Made by a program: the position numbers and the translations under genes | The notes under the pieces: model-generated | Told to the model about the DNA's origin: nothing | Seen by the model: only the letters and a program-made list of their open reading frames with translations | The model's database searches: none | Shown: positions 12,876-29,681 of the stretch, piece after piece | Layout of the letters: each line of letters opens with the position of its first letter | Position numbering within the stretch: position 1 is the stretch's first letter | Assembly (NCBI GenBank): GCA_024305405.1 | Contig: JAKNDB010000107.1 | Span: forward strand, 3,162,001 to 3,226,000 | Direction: 5' to 3' | Length of the DNA stretch: 64,000 bases | Origin: Dirofilaria immitis | Taxonomy: Eukaryota; Nematoda; Chromadorea; Rhabditida; Onchocercidae

Positions 12876-15800
12876 TTACTTTGATGGTATGCAATATGTT
12901 TCCTGAAATTCGAGGTACCGAGTCATTTTGTCCCATTTTTCATCATAATAGTCAGATGATGATTGAAAACCAAAATCGTGTGTAGAAAAATTTAGCTTCT
13001 CCGGGGCTGCATAAAAACGTTGCGAACTATACATGAAAGTTACTATGCCATAATATGCTGTTCGCGGCATTCCAGACTGCAAAATTTCTAAAATTTGCGA
13101 AGAAAAAATTTATAATTATTTTTTGTAATGGAACTATGCTACAATTTAAACAGATATCAACAGATTTGAAAATGGGGCATAAAACAGATATTTGGTCGCT
13201 TCTGTTTCTTTTTATTCAAGAAAATAAAGACTTACTCTGATATCAAGCATCAGTCCAATAGATTTTCCGAGGCGCCGGTATTCTCTAGGTGTTTTATATG
13301 TAATACAGAAAGGCCCAGATCCAGAAAAAGTTCCATCCAAAAATTCATCGACTGATAACATGACAGCACGTGAGAGTTTTCGGCTTAGCAAACTAAAAAA
13401 GATGTTAATATTTCCAGTTTTATACTATAAACATTTTAAAAATAACGTTTAACTTGCAAGAAAATTGATTTAAGAAAATGAATAGAGAATCGAATATTTC
13501 AGAACTGAAAAAATGGAAATATGAACCTGTCATAGTTACTTTTGATTAAATAGCTTAAATCCAATTTCGAGAAATCAATTGGTATTTCAGGCAAACGAAT
13601 AGACGCCAAATATTTCTTGTACAATCCACTGTAAACAATTCCCTGTCAAGCACAAAGAAGGAAAAAATCATAAAAAAGGAAGCATTTTCCATATCATTAC
13701 TTACCCACTAGAGCCTTTTCCTGCTAGATTATTATTATGAGAAGTTCTTGAAACTTCTGGTCGGATACAAACTCTCTCTTTGCGTATATCTTGACGTCTC
13801 ATCCAATCATCCCAGTATATCTCAGGCCAACTAACTGATAGTTCGCTCCATAGCTCTACCGTAAGCATCCATCCTCAAAAAAAATCGATGAATATGATAA
13901 GATTATTTCATTAAACTTTCAAACAAAAAGATTCAGATAAAATCATCGTAACTGAGCGGAATTGAATTGATTAATTAACAAAATTTCGCCTTTCAATAAT
14001 TGCTATTCTGTTAAATATATTAATTTATCATAATAACAATCAGGAAAAGTCTGCAGAAATTTTGGAACACATAATAAAAAAAATTAACGAATATACGAAA
14101 TGAATTATTCAGAATATAACAATCTCAATTAATCAAAAGTTGATAAAGTTTACGAAACTGTGCTAAAAATTTGAATTTTAGAAGAAACTGAAACTACTAG
14201 CAATACCTAATCCTGGAAAAAAGTCTGTCCTGTAAAGCTTTTCTCCGTGTTTACGATCAGTGATGTTAGCACCTCCATTATCATTCCATGCACTGATACA
14301 CCAAACTGTTTCATCAACAAGCAGTATTGATTTTGAAGCCGCAAAATACGAAAAAAATCATCCGCTAGATCAAGATCATCTGAAAAAATCATCTATGCAA
14401 GAATAAAAATGCATGCTACACTCATTATTTGACGCAGCTCCTATGACAATTTAAAAACATAATAACTTTGGGTGATCATTAACATGAGTGAATTACTGAA
14501 ACATATCCACATATTACACATAAATCATTTAAGTACCATTATTTGATATAATGTGTGGACAAGTGTGTGTAATGTGTGTTTTTGAGAAAAATTCATTACC
14601 AGAAAATAAATATGAAATATTCATGGATAAATATGATACCTTCAGTAATGATCGCCGTATCATACTTCATTTCGAAAAATATCTTATCAAGAGCCCACTT
14701 GTAATGATGTGCAATGTGAAAATAATTTTTGGAAATAGCATCTAAATCACTAGGAGGTTCTGCTTGTTTTTATGCTGAAAGACAAAATATTCAGATGTAT
14801 AGCTGACAATGATCTAAGAAAGAGCGGCTATCTCGCCATTTAATGAACAAAAAATCCAGAGTTCGATTTCATTATTACTCGTTCCATACGTTTTATTTAT
14901 TCATATTCAAGTCATAATTATTAAAGAAAAACAGATTTGATAAATATAAATGAACTGACTTGAAAATATTTAAATGACCAGCAGTAAACTTACATGAATA
15001 AAGTTAATTTTATTTTCTTCACTAGCGAAAGATGAAATTGCTTCTATTACCGCCTGATTATCACCATCTTGACTGATAACAATAGGAAATTGAACAGCAG
15101 AAGGTCGTAATCTATAAGAAGCAAAATCATTTCCCTTTTCCTTTTTGAATAGCTATTCTTATCCAATATCAGTTGAATTATTTTATAAACGTTCTATATC
15201 ATTTGTAAATAAATAACAGAAAAAATTTTTCCTCCAGAAAATTTCCTTCCCTGATTTATTTAGAAGCAACACAAAACAGTGTACCAAAATTATGTTAGCC
15301 TACATTTATCAAATCAACTGTGGTTACAAAAACAAAATTATTATAGCAAAATGAAATAGAAATAAATCAGCAATACTATAATGATACGGAACGTTTTAGT
15401 CACTTGAAAAAAATTATTAAAACTCAAAATACAATTGATTAAATGCAATAACTAGATTACAGTGCACTGCTTCAATTCAATTAGACATTAAAATCAAAAC
15501 GAACTTGATCAATTGATTTAAATGATTTTTGATAGCACGTTCTCTTTTCGCTGCCATAACCAAAACCACAGCAACACATTCCCAGTTATTATTAATATCT
15601 GATTGCGTTACACCTTTATTGGCTAATAAATCCTAAATAATTTCAATTATAAGAAAGGACGAAAGGGATCGTTTTATTTATTTAAATTAACTAGAATCTT
15701 AATGCTTTAAATTATTTAAAAATATGAATAATCAAATTCATAGAGTTTTATAAATATTTTAATTTAAAAGATTCTGGCAGATTAAATAATATATGAAGTC

Positions 15801-16203
15801 TAACTTCCACTCTTATCGTTCTGTTTAAGCAGTAAGAAGTGAATAGAATATTGAATTTACTTTGCTCTCCAAAATCCTATTGACTCAAAAACATTAATTC
15901 GAAAAGCGAAAATCTAGGCGTTAGTTGAACTCGATAATAAGATATTTAAAAAGTCTCAGTTGCAGTTATCACCAACGAAATAAAATTTCAAGCAGTAATG
16001 ATATTCCATACTATAATACGATAATCTATTAGACAATATGTTCCATCACAACAAAAATGTATTTATCAGCAGATTTGCATAAAAATCCAATATACATACC
16101 TGTGGTCTTTTATCCGAAGAACTGAATAATACACCCTCTCGAATAAGAAAAAAAGCAGATATGATAGAAAATACGATGAAACAGCGGCGTGGTACATAAT
16201 GAC
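12876..16203 (-). CDS. MGAT1: Alpha-1,3-mannosyl-glycoprotein 2-beta-GlcNAc transferase I
   Basis: GnT-I adds GlcNAc to Man5GlcNAc2 in the medial Golgi and starts hybrid and complex N-glycan synthesis. Nine minus-strand exons: 16100-16203, 15505-15632, 14994-15111, 14640-14774, 14207-14379, 13705-13873, 13527-13628, 13236-13392 and 12876-13076. The first holds a type II membrane anchor (FIVFSIISAFFL). Family landmarks follow in order: FPIVISQDGDNQAV, HIAHHYKWALDKIFF, the metal-binding EDD split by an intron, WCISAWNDNG, YRTDFFPGLGW, YWDDWMRR and the C-terminal RSGMPRTAYYGIVTF. About 430 residues, near the usual 445. The first codons are missing because a stop lies just before the exon at 16203, so a 5' exon exists upstream. 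Exons 14640-14774 and 14207-14379 each lack one base (T5 at 14767-14771; A7 at 14351-14357); adding it restores frame and splice phase. The family is certain; an intact gene is inferred. Confidence 0.9.
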
Positions 16204-16209
16204 CTCAAC

Positions 16210-18640
16210 GAAACAGAAAAACGTAAGAAATCAGCGCAAATTTTAACAGACAAAGAATAGTGGCAGTAGAGATTATTTAAAATCTGTCACTTTTTTTTCC
16301 CACAGCTATACTATACGAAACATGTGAATATGCAATTCTCTACGAATAAATTATCTTCCCAGATCTTATAAGAAATCAATAAGATCATAAAATGGATTTA
16401 TTCAAATACTACATAAATTATCATATTATTGATAATCTTGAAGTTGCATTGCATGGAATTCCGGCAGCAATCAAGAAATGGATCTCTCCGGAAAAATTTA
16501 CTATATTTGCAATATATTATTATATTATTGAGATTTGAATCATATCAGCAAATAAGTAAATAACAAATAAAAATCTAACTAAGGAATCGGCTCAACTTGA
16601 TCATAACCATGCACTTCGTTGTCCATTTTCTTCCTATCGCATCGTTCATCGGTAGTGATAACATGAATGACGTTGTGAATTATTTTAGATTACTTCTTTA
16701 TTTCTGATATATAACAGCATAAATTCATCATTTTTCCATTGTCTGTGTGATAGTCTGCGTTAAAAAAAAAAGAAAAGATTAGATAATTGATAAGATTATT
16801 CCTATTCCCCGCCAACTATCTATGAAATAGTGTAATCGACTAGGAAATGATTATGATGTCATATTATCATATATCATATTATCATCGTAAAGCATTCTTA
16901 TTATATCCAATATAACAATATAAATAGACATACTTTGACAAATGAAATATCGTCTTTTTTTTTTCACTTTAGATGGGAGATGGAAGAAGCAACAATATAT
17001 CGTCGAATATTTCTATCCTCTAAGTGTACAGAATGAAAGAACAAAGTTTGCAAATTCGAATCAAACAGTTTCTAGAAAATAATAATTAGTCCATAAATAA
17101 AGGAAATTTGCATAACATTTTAGAATTTATAGTTGAAAGTTTTTGTCAATAAAAGATTGACATGCATTCATTCTCGAATGTTTAATGTACAATCAATTAT
17201 TTCTTTTCATTTTTATTGAAATTACTGTACCAAAAGAGAAACCATGGCAAATGAGCTATCAAGCATTATTCATCAGATGACGTCATTTTATGAAGAAAAA
17301 GTAAGTAGTCATTTTCCTCGCTGCTATCTTAACAGCAATACTTAGCAAAATTCTCCTCTTACTTATCAATCCAATAGAATTTACCTTTATAGAAGAGATT
17401 GCTAATCACTGGTATCACCGAAAGACCACTAATCACTCATACTATTAACATAAAAATGAAAACCGAAAAAGTCATTCAGCTGGTCGTGCCGTAAAGTCAA
17501 CAAAACAAAGCGTAGTAATTAATATCCTTAATTACTGAGGAGAGTCTGAAAACGACAGGATTCACCGACATATTGAGTTATGATGTCATTTTAGAAGATT
17601 CTGGTTGGGATTCATAAGTGGAGTAAATTCTTCAATCTTTAACAGAACGAAAGTTAATGATTGTAATTCTTTAACAACAAAAACCATTCTTAGAACTCTT
17701 AAAAATATTTCTTGAAACTATTCTTATAATGTAACAATTTTTGCCAGAACCACTACAGCTAATTTAGTCTGAATTAAAATCTGAGCTGTTTCCGATGATT
17801 GGTCTCAAAACTTAGACACTTTATTTTATTGTCATCATTTTTTAGTCTCAGACATCAAATGTAGCACGAATTCATCTGAATAGAATTTTGAGAGAATGAA
17901 AAAGTTATTTTCTTTTAATAATCAGTTGGTAATCAATGAAGCAAAGACAGAGAAGTTTTAGATTATCAGACAGATTATAGTGGTTAGATCAGTGCCTAGT
18001 AATCAATGAAGCAACTTATCGTTATCATTTTATCATATTTTGGAAGTGGGATATTTAGAATGTATTGGAAGGCAAAAGTAAATATGCGAATAGGAAAAAC
18101 ACACTATATCCTGTCTGAAAATAATATTCCATGTAATGTGAAATTTGCCTTCGGCAGCATTTGTTTATTTACGTTTAAATAATTAGTTTATATAGCGATA
18201 CGGATAGAGCAATGGCAAGAAGAAGGACACATCATGATATTACCTATTGTGTTTGCAGAAAGCAAAGATTGCAGTCAATTGGAATTCAATCATCTATATT
18301 TGTCGAGAGAGGAGAAAGATATCTGATAATTATCCGATAATCATTCTTGAATAGAATAGAACATTTATGGGGAGGAAGAATAATTGACTTCCATATCTTA
18401 AATCACTAAAGTTCGTCTTAATAATTAAGAGTAATAGTTTCATACATATTTACCTTCTTTTTCGAGCTAATCGATGTGAAAGTTAAAATGACTGAATGTG
18501 ATATTACTTATATTTGTGATAATATTCATTCTCGTCATTCCTTCAGATGCATTTTAACAAACGATCTTTTATTCACATTTCTCAGTAGAAATGTTTAAAA
18601 CGAACTGGCGCAAATGTTCATAATTGTTGCCTGTTTTTTT
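16210..18640. other. No firm gene; one orphan exon candidate
   Basis: AT-rich DNA between the MGAT1 5' end and the kinase 3' end. It should contain the missing first exon and promoter of MGAT1. The only coding-like element I could pick out is the plus-strand first-exon candidate at 17244-17300. Confidence 0.4.
17244..17300 (+). CDS. Orphan first-exon candidate
   Basis: ACCATGG context at 17241-17247 opens a 19-codon frame (MANELSSIIHQMTSFYEEK) that runs directly into a perfect donor, GTAAGT, at 17301. No second exon with matching phase was found in the next 1.3 kb. It could be the start of a small gene, a 5' exon with a long intron, or chance. Confidence 0.25.
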
Positions 18641-18656
18641 GTCTACTATTATATGT

Positions 18657-20984
18657 TTATAAAGCATTAACTTCTGTCCCTCCAATATTTTTCGACGATT
18701 CGAGATACTTCTCCCAGTCATACGGATATTCTGATACGTCATTGTTTCGCAATGCATCACGCAATAAATCTGTTATCTTGCTATATTCTGGTTTCGAATA
18801 ATATCTAGAAATTACAGCAATTATTATATAGAAAAGGTGCAAAATAGAAGGGAGAAGATAAGAAACGTATTATCAGTAATCATCTATGAAAGGCAAGCAT
18901 AACCTAATAGAATCGATAAGTTCCATAATTGTTATATATTCCCTCGGACAGCCACCAAACAATTCTTTGATATATTCATTCGTTCGACAAAGTTGCTTAC
19001 ATCGACCTACTTCATCTTTATCTTGGATATTTTTCCACGGTAAATAACCGACTGTTAGTTCCACCAGAAAATTCATCATAATAATAATGAGGAGGAATAA
19101 AGATAGAATACAAGAAATGGAATAATGAATATATCTACTATAAGATGAAACTGGAAAAGTATTTCGTTGTTTTAAATGGATAAGATTTGAACGGAATTGT
19201 ATCACATGATTTTTAGCTGATGAAATTTGTACTGAAAATATTCTGAACTGAAGATAAAAATGATAGCAAATATAACTGTATCACTTTTTATCGTAAAATT
19301 GTTTGCTTTAAACAGTAGTATTAATCTCGTAATTATAATAATCCAGTCATTATTATTTTAATTTTAAAGATAAAAATGATAGCAAATATAACTGTATCAC
19401 TTTTTATCGTAAAATTGTTTACTTTAAACAGTAGTATTAATCTCGTAATTATAATAATCCAGTCATTATTATTTTAATTTAAAATTTCGTGAGGCAGAAA
19501 GAAATGAGAACCACAAACTTGCTGATACATCCAACTTTCCAGGTCATCCTTCCTACATTGCTCACGTGATATATGAGTACTTATTGACGCATATCTGCAA
19601 AAATAGTTTGAATCTAAATTTAAATTAGTTGAAGCTAACTCTAACACTTTAATGAATTTAAAGAATGTTAATCATTTTCATGGACTCAACCTGGTGGTGA
19701 ATTTTTGTGAGGCAATTGAGAAAATAATCTTTCAAGTTTTGTTAATTTTCGAAAAAGTTACCTTTAAAAGTAACGGCTTGATGAAATCCGAAATTCGTGT
19801 TACCTGACAGTGCCACGGAAGCCAGCAGATCTTCGTGGATTACGTATGGATAATTGATTGTTAAGATATTTACGACACATACCAAAGTCAAGTAAATAAA
19901 TTTGTCGTAGATTTTACGACCAATTGCAAAGTTACCGGGTTTGATATCACGATGCAGATATCTTAAAATCCAAAATAATATTACAAACGCATCTTGCATA
20001 CATTAAATTCGTTTTAAGATTTTAAACGTTTGAACTCTTGAAATTTTTTTGAATGAAAATAGTAATTAACCCAATATTATGAAGTTCTTCAATTGCTTCC
20101 AAGCATTTTATACCCACTGAAAGTGCACAACCCATAGTGAATTTTTGTATTTTCTGCGTTGGATCATGTTTCCTTAGATCCTAAATTTGATTTCAGTAAT
20201 AACTAAGGTTCATTTTTGTTCAAGTTTTCCAATTATATATTCAAAAAATGAAAATTTATTTGTTAAATGGAAAAGCATAGTAATAATAACCGTAAGAGAC
20301 TGTCCCACTAATGTCATTACCACATATTTATTCTCGCCAATCAAACCACTATCCAAAATATCACAAAAATGTTTTGCTTTTGCTTTCTTCAATTCTGTCA
20401 AAACATAGTATTCCGCTTTCAAGACCTGTAATTACATAAATTGAGTACCATATCATAAGTTTCAACTAAAAGTAGCACCGAATTTGGCAGTTATTTAAAT
20501 AGTATATATTATATATTCAACTTTCTACCAATAACAGATTATTCAAAAAATTCAGACTTCCTTGAAAGCACATTATTTTCAGTATTTTGTTAAAAGTTAA
20601 TTTAAATTATGAATTATCTATGAATAACGTAATACATACTTACTTTAGCAGTTGCATTAATACTTTCTGTTTTCATGGCATATTCGTTTCCTTTTTATCT
20701 TTTACCTTCAACCTTCTCAGTAATTACTAATTTAACGATCTTTATGATTATTTACAATTATTTTAATCGATGTTTACAACTAAGAGAATTATAGATATGT
20801 AAGTAGTTATTATAAATAATAATGAATTGATGCAACTTACCGAGTAAACAGCACCAAATCCACCTTCGCCAATTTTATCCAAAACGGTCCAATCACCAAG
20901 AACATCTCCAGGATGTAAATATATTATTCTCATTGCATCTAAATTTAGAGAAGAATTTGATATTGAAATTTCATTTGTTTTCAA
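18657..20984 (-). CDS. CK1/TTBK-like Ser/Thr protein kinase (worm-expanded family)
   Basis: Eight exons: 20841-20984, 20644-20705, 20291-20425, 20071-20180, 19804-19961, 19519-19594, 18904-19064 and 18657-18804, about 330 residues. Kinase landmarks in order: Gly-loop GEGGFGAVYS, ATP lysine in EYAMKTE, catalytic HRDIKPGNFAIGR, metal-binding LDFGMCRKY, activation-segment GFRGTVRYAS, DDLESWMYQ and VELTVGYLPW. The HRDIKPGN form and the FRGT/RYAS block are typical of the CK1/TTBK group, which is greatly expanded in nematodes; substrates cannot be told. Three lesions are seen. Exon 20644-20705 lacks one base in T5 20692-20696, exon 19804-19961 lacks one near 19894-19900, and the acceptor before 19064 reads TTTTCTG instead of TTTTCAG. 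Adding one base to each exon restores motifs and phases. The acceptor defect may be an error or true decay, so pseudogene status is open. Confidence 0.8.
19251..19482. repeat. 116-bp tandem duplication in a kinase intron
   Basis: Two adjacent, nearly identical copies (19251-19366 and 19367-19482) begin AAGATAAAAATGATAGCAAA. The one clear difference is GTTTGCTTT against GTTTACTTT. It lies between exons 19519-19594 and 18904-19064 of the kinase gene and adds only intron length. Near-identity means it is recent, or an assembly duplication. Confidence 0.85.
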
Positions 20985-20999
20985 TTATTTAATTTCAAC

Positions 21000-22290
21000 C
21001 ACTGGATGCTTTCACACTTTAACAATCATTGAAATCATTATCATCCTATAAAAACTTATTAAACCTTTTTCTGGATTAGAAATAATATCCACCATTGTGT
21101 ACTTCTACAGTGTATCGACAACCGATCGCTCTTTAAAACTACAAATGCATGCAATAATTCCTATAAAAAACTCTGCAGAATTTATAGTACCAAAGTTTAA
21201 TAAATTTTCATGAACTAATAAGCTCACTCATTTGCATATAATATTATTCATTCATTACACAGTCAATTTCCAACTTGAAATTGATATATTGAATGTCGGA
21301 TAAACTATTCCTCGTGCCATCTAATGCTTAAATAACTAATACGATCTCTGAAATAAAGAAATGTATCATAGGCTATAAAATACTTTATAAAGAATTTTAC
21401 TTAATTATTTAGATATTTCATAGCTTTTTAAACCATCTAAACCATCAATGATACTTTCGTCATTACCGCATCTAATATTTAAAAGCGAACACATGCTCTA
21501 TCGTATATTTACAATTGGATTTCAGTAATTTTGCAAATAAAATGACCGTCAATTTCTTTATTTTTCAAACAATAAAATACAAATAAGACTTCCTAAATAA
21601 TTATCATCAAATAATTTTACATTTTCAATTTGTAATAACTAAGATGCTGTTCTTCTTAGCTGTTGACATGAAATCGTTTCTTTTTTTTCTGATGAGAAAG
21701 AAAAGGACTAGATATACCGCAATAAATTAATATTATTTGACAAATCTATATTAAATTAATATATCTTATATCTAGAAAATCAATATATCTTAGCGGTTAT
21801 TTCAGCCATTCTCGATCGATTGAATGATATGTCTCAGAAACATCTGACTAAAAAACAAGGCCTTTTATCAAATAAAATTAAACGATAAACTTGTCTTTTA
21901 TAAAATAATAAATTAGGAAATTTATTTGTGTTTAACTCAAAAAGAGAATTGATCCTTACTTTGCTAAGATAACTTGGCACTTCAAAGACATACAAAGATA
22001 AGAAGAAATATATATTGAAACTCTTCTTGATAAAGTTTAACTTCAACAGAATTTGAAGCAAACAATTTAACAAATTTCAGAATTAATCATCCTATTTTTC
22101 AAAACAATCAGGAGAACTATGATCCCAGCAGACCTAATCACTGCTGTAATATAACAACTGAACATCTGAACAAATAAATTCCAAGGGGCATAAATGCACA
22201 AATCGTACAAATTCCCAGAAAATTAGTTTGTCGAACAAAAATGTAATTGTAAGGTAATGTCGAACTAATATTACTCGTTTTAGTTATTTC
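21000..22290. other. No gene seen
   Basis: Spacer between the 5' end of the kinase gene and the 3' end of the USP gene, both on the minus strand. It should include the kinase promoter and the USP 3' untranslated region. No open frame here carries a recognisable motif. Confidence 0.5.
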
Positions 22291-22296
22291 AACAGT

Positions 22297-27675
<5,379 letters not shown>

Positions 27676-28299
27676 CTGGAATTAATAATTTATAGAATTC
27701 TTCGAAATCAAACTAAGTTATAAAAATCGACTGTTGGCAAATTTATTGTGACATAAATGATAATATTGGGGCAAAAACTTATAAAACTCTCTAATCAATA
27801 CCCGAACAGGTATATTGTGCTCGAAAGAAATAAGTTCTCAAGAAACACGCTCAATGATGAGTTATCCAAAATAAATAAACGACTTTTCTGGATGAAATTA
27901 AACAGTTATTGCGGCAACAATTCTGCAGAATGTTGGCATTTTTAATTAAATTTTAATTAAAAAGCTAAGGATTACTATTCAAGATGATTTTGAGAGTATC
28001 TTGATCACTATTATGATAAAGTCAACGATGAAATCATAAATTTTTTCATTTAAATGGCTTATCAGGCTCATCTACCCAATGTAACGAAGATGCTTACCAC
28101 ATTTTGCTGTGGTTCCGAAATTACATAGTTTGGAATAGCTGCTCCATCAGTTTTACAATGTGAAGAAGTTGTTATCGTGGTGCTTTGTATCCTTTTCTTT
28201 GCTCCATATTTTTTCGAATTTTTCTTCAATCTTTTTCTCGTCATTACATCTAATAATATCCAAAATTTCTCCCGTCGCACATGTGCAACAAAATATCCA

Positions 28300-29680
28300 C
28301 AATTATTATGTTATCTTTAAAATTGATATTTAAAAATCGATCTTTTAAGGAAAAATCAATATTACAGTAATACAAGACAAGTGTATAACATTATTATACG
28401 TTCTAATTCTGAGCACAATCATTTGCCATATGTTAATCTTGCCTGAACAATCAACACATAACCGTTCGAAGATTATATATAGACAAATGTATACACACGT
28501 ACATATGTATATGTACAAGTATATTTATGGTAGATATGTTAGGTATAAAATTGATCTTTGGAAAAATTCAATAACTTGTAAAATTAAGGTATCATAAAAC
28601 TTGTTAATATACGATATGAAAGATTTGCAAATATCTAAATATAAGTAGGTCAATTTATGTTACCTAAATTATATATGATAAACAATACATAAGCTAATCT
28701 TCCAATCTCATATTTAATTATATTAAATAAGCAAAAATAGAAGAAGAAATAAATAAATAAACAAAAATAAAAGAAATAAAAATGAACTATACAATAAATA
28801 TGAATTTATATATTATATATATCAAACTCAATTTCATCTTAGAAGAGAAGGTATAGTATTGTGCATACTGTATTATATTCTTCCCGAAATTTGCCAATAT
28901 TTAATCTCCATTATTTCCCAATTCCAGATCATGTAATCATAAAATGACTTCTCCAAAAACCTTTTCCCCTGCCCTACAGGTATCGCAAAAGTCTCAATCC
29001 GAAGTGTCTTCATGGCAATATTCGGCTGCAATAGCTGGAACTTCCGCAATATTGTGGCGCGCATATTTGAATCTTAAGGCTAAATAAGTAATACTCGATA
29101 ATTGTTTTGTGGATTTCATTGTTTGGACTGCCTAACACTGAATTCCTACAGTTAAAATTTCCATAGTCAGAATCTAACAGAAGGTGACACAGCGCCAAAG
29201 TACTTCATCACTATCGCCAAGCAAAGGTAAAAATTTGATTCTAAGGCGTAATCTCGATGCGGGAAGCTTTTTAACTTTTTTCTAACCGTCTGGTTTAAGA
29301 AGATTTGAGAAACAATCGATAGTTTATTGGAATCAAAAAGCCAAAAGATTAGAGTAAAGGAAAACAGATGTATTTAATTGATGGTGGGCCTTGGCATGTT
29401 TCTGCAGTGCTGAATGTGCTATATCAATTTAAGGAAAATTATTGATTTATTCAAATATAGATTCAGTCCAGTGTTCCGCCATAAAAAGCAAAAGGGATGA
29501 TAATTCTTGAAGTATTTTCTTCTCCATTATTTCTCTTAATCTGCTCGTTTCATTCGTTTCGCCTTATTTCTGATTTTTCTTTTCATATATTTCACTCGCT
29601 CTTAAAACAATTTGATCATTCTGAATATGTGAAATATTCGAATTTTAATTTTTGCCTCAATTTAGTTGAGACTTCATTTG
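28300..29680. other. Intergenic region between divergent genes
   Basis: Spacer between the USP gene (minus) and the condensin gene (plus), which start away from each other. It probably holds both promoters and perhaps missed 5' exons of the USP gene. A Cys-containing stretch on the minus strand near 28960-29040 (CDTCRAGEK) was examined for the missing zf-UBP, but it has an in-frame stop and no matching pattern. Confidence 0.4.
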
Positions 29681-29681
29681 A

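Noticed and set aside
14551..14745. Plus-strand open frame of 64 codons
   Set aside because: Antisense shadow of the MGAT1 exon at 14640-14774.
14821..14895. Possible tRNA because of a GTTCGATTTC T-loop-like motif
   Set aside because: No A-box, no matching acceptor stem and no D-arm could be formed.
19150..19205. Alternative reading of the kinase exon extended upstream through a hydrophobic segment
   Set aside because: It would insert an unrelated membrane-like stretch into the kinase core; the family demands QQ|VELTVGY at 19064.
20187..20408. Plus-strand open frame of 73 codons
   Set aside because: Antisense shadow of the kinase exon at 20291-20425.
28093..29040. Cys-containing stretches as the missing zf-UBP of the USP gene
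   Set aside because: In-frame stop in one and no Cys/His spacing of zf-UBP in the other.
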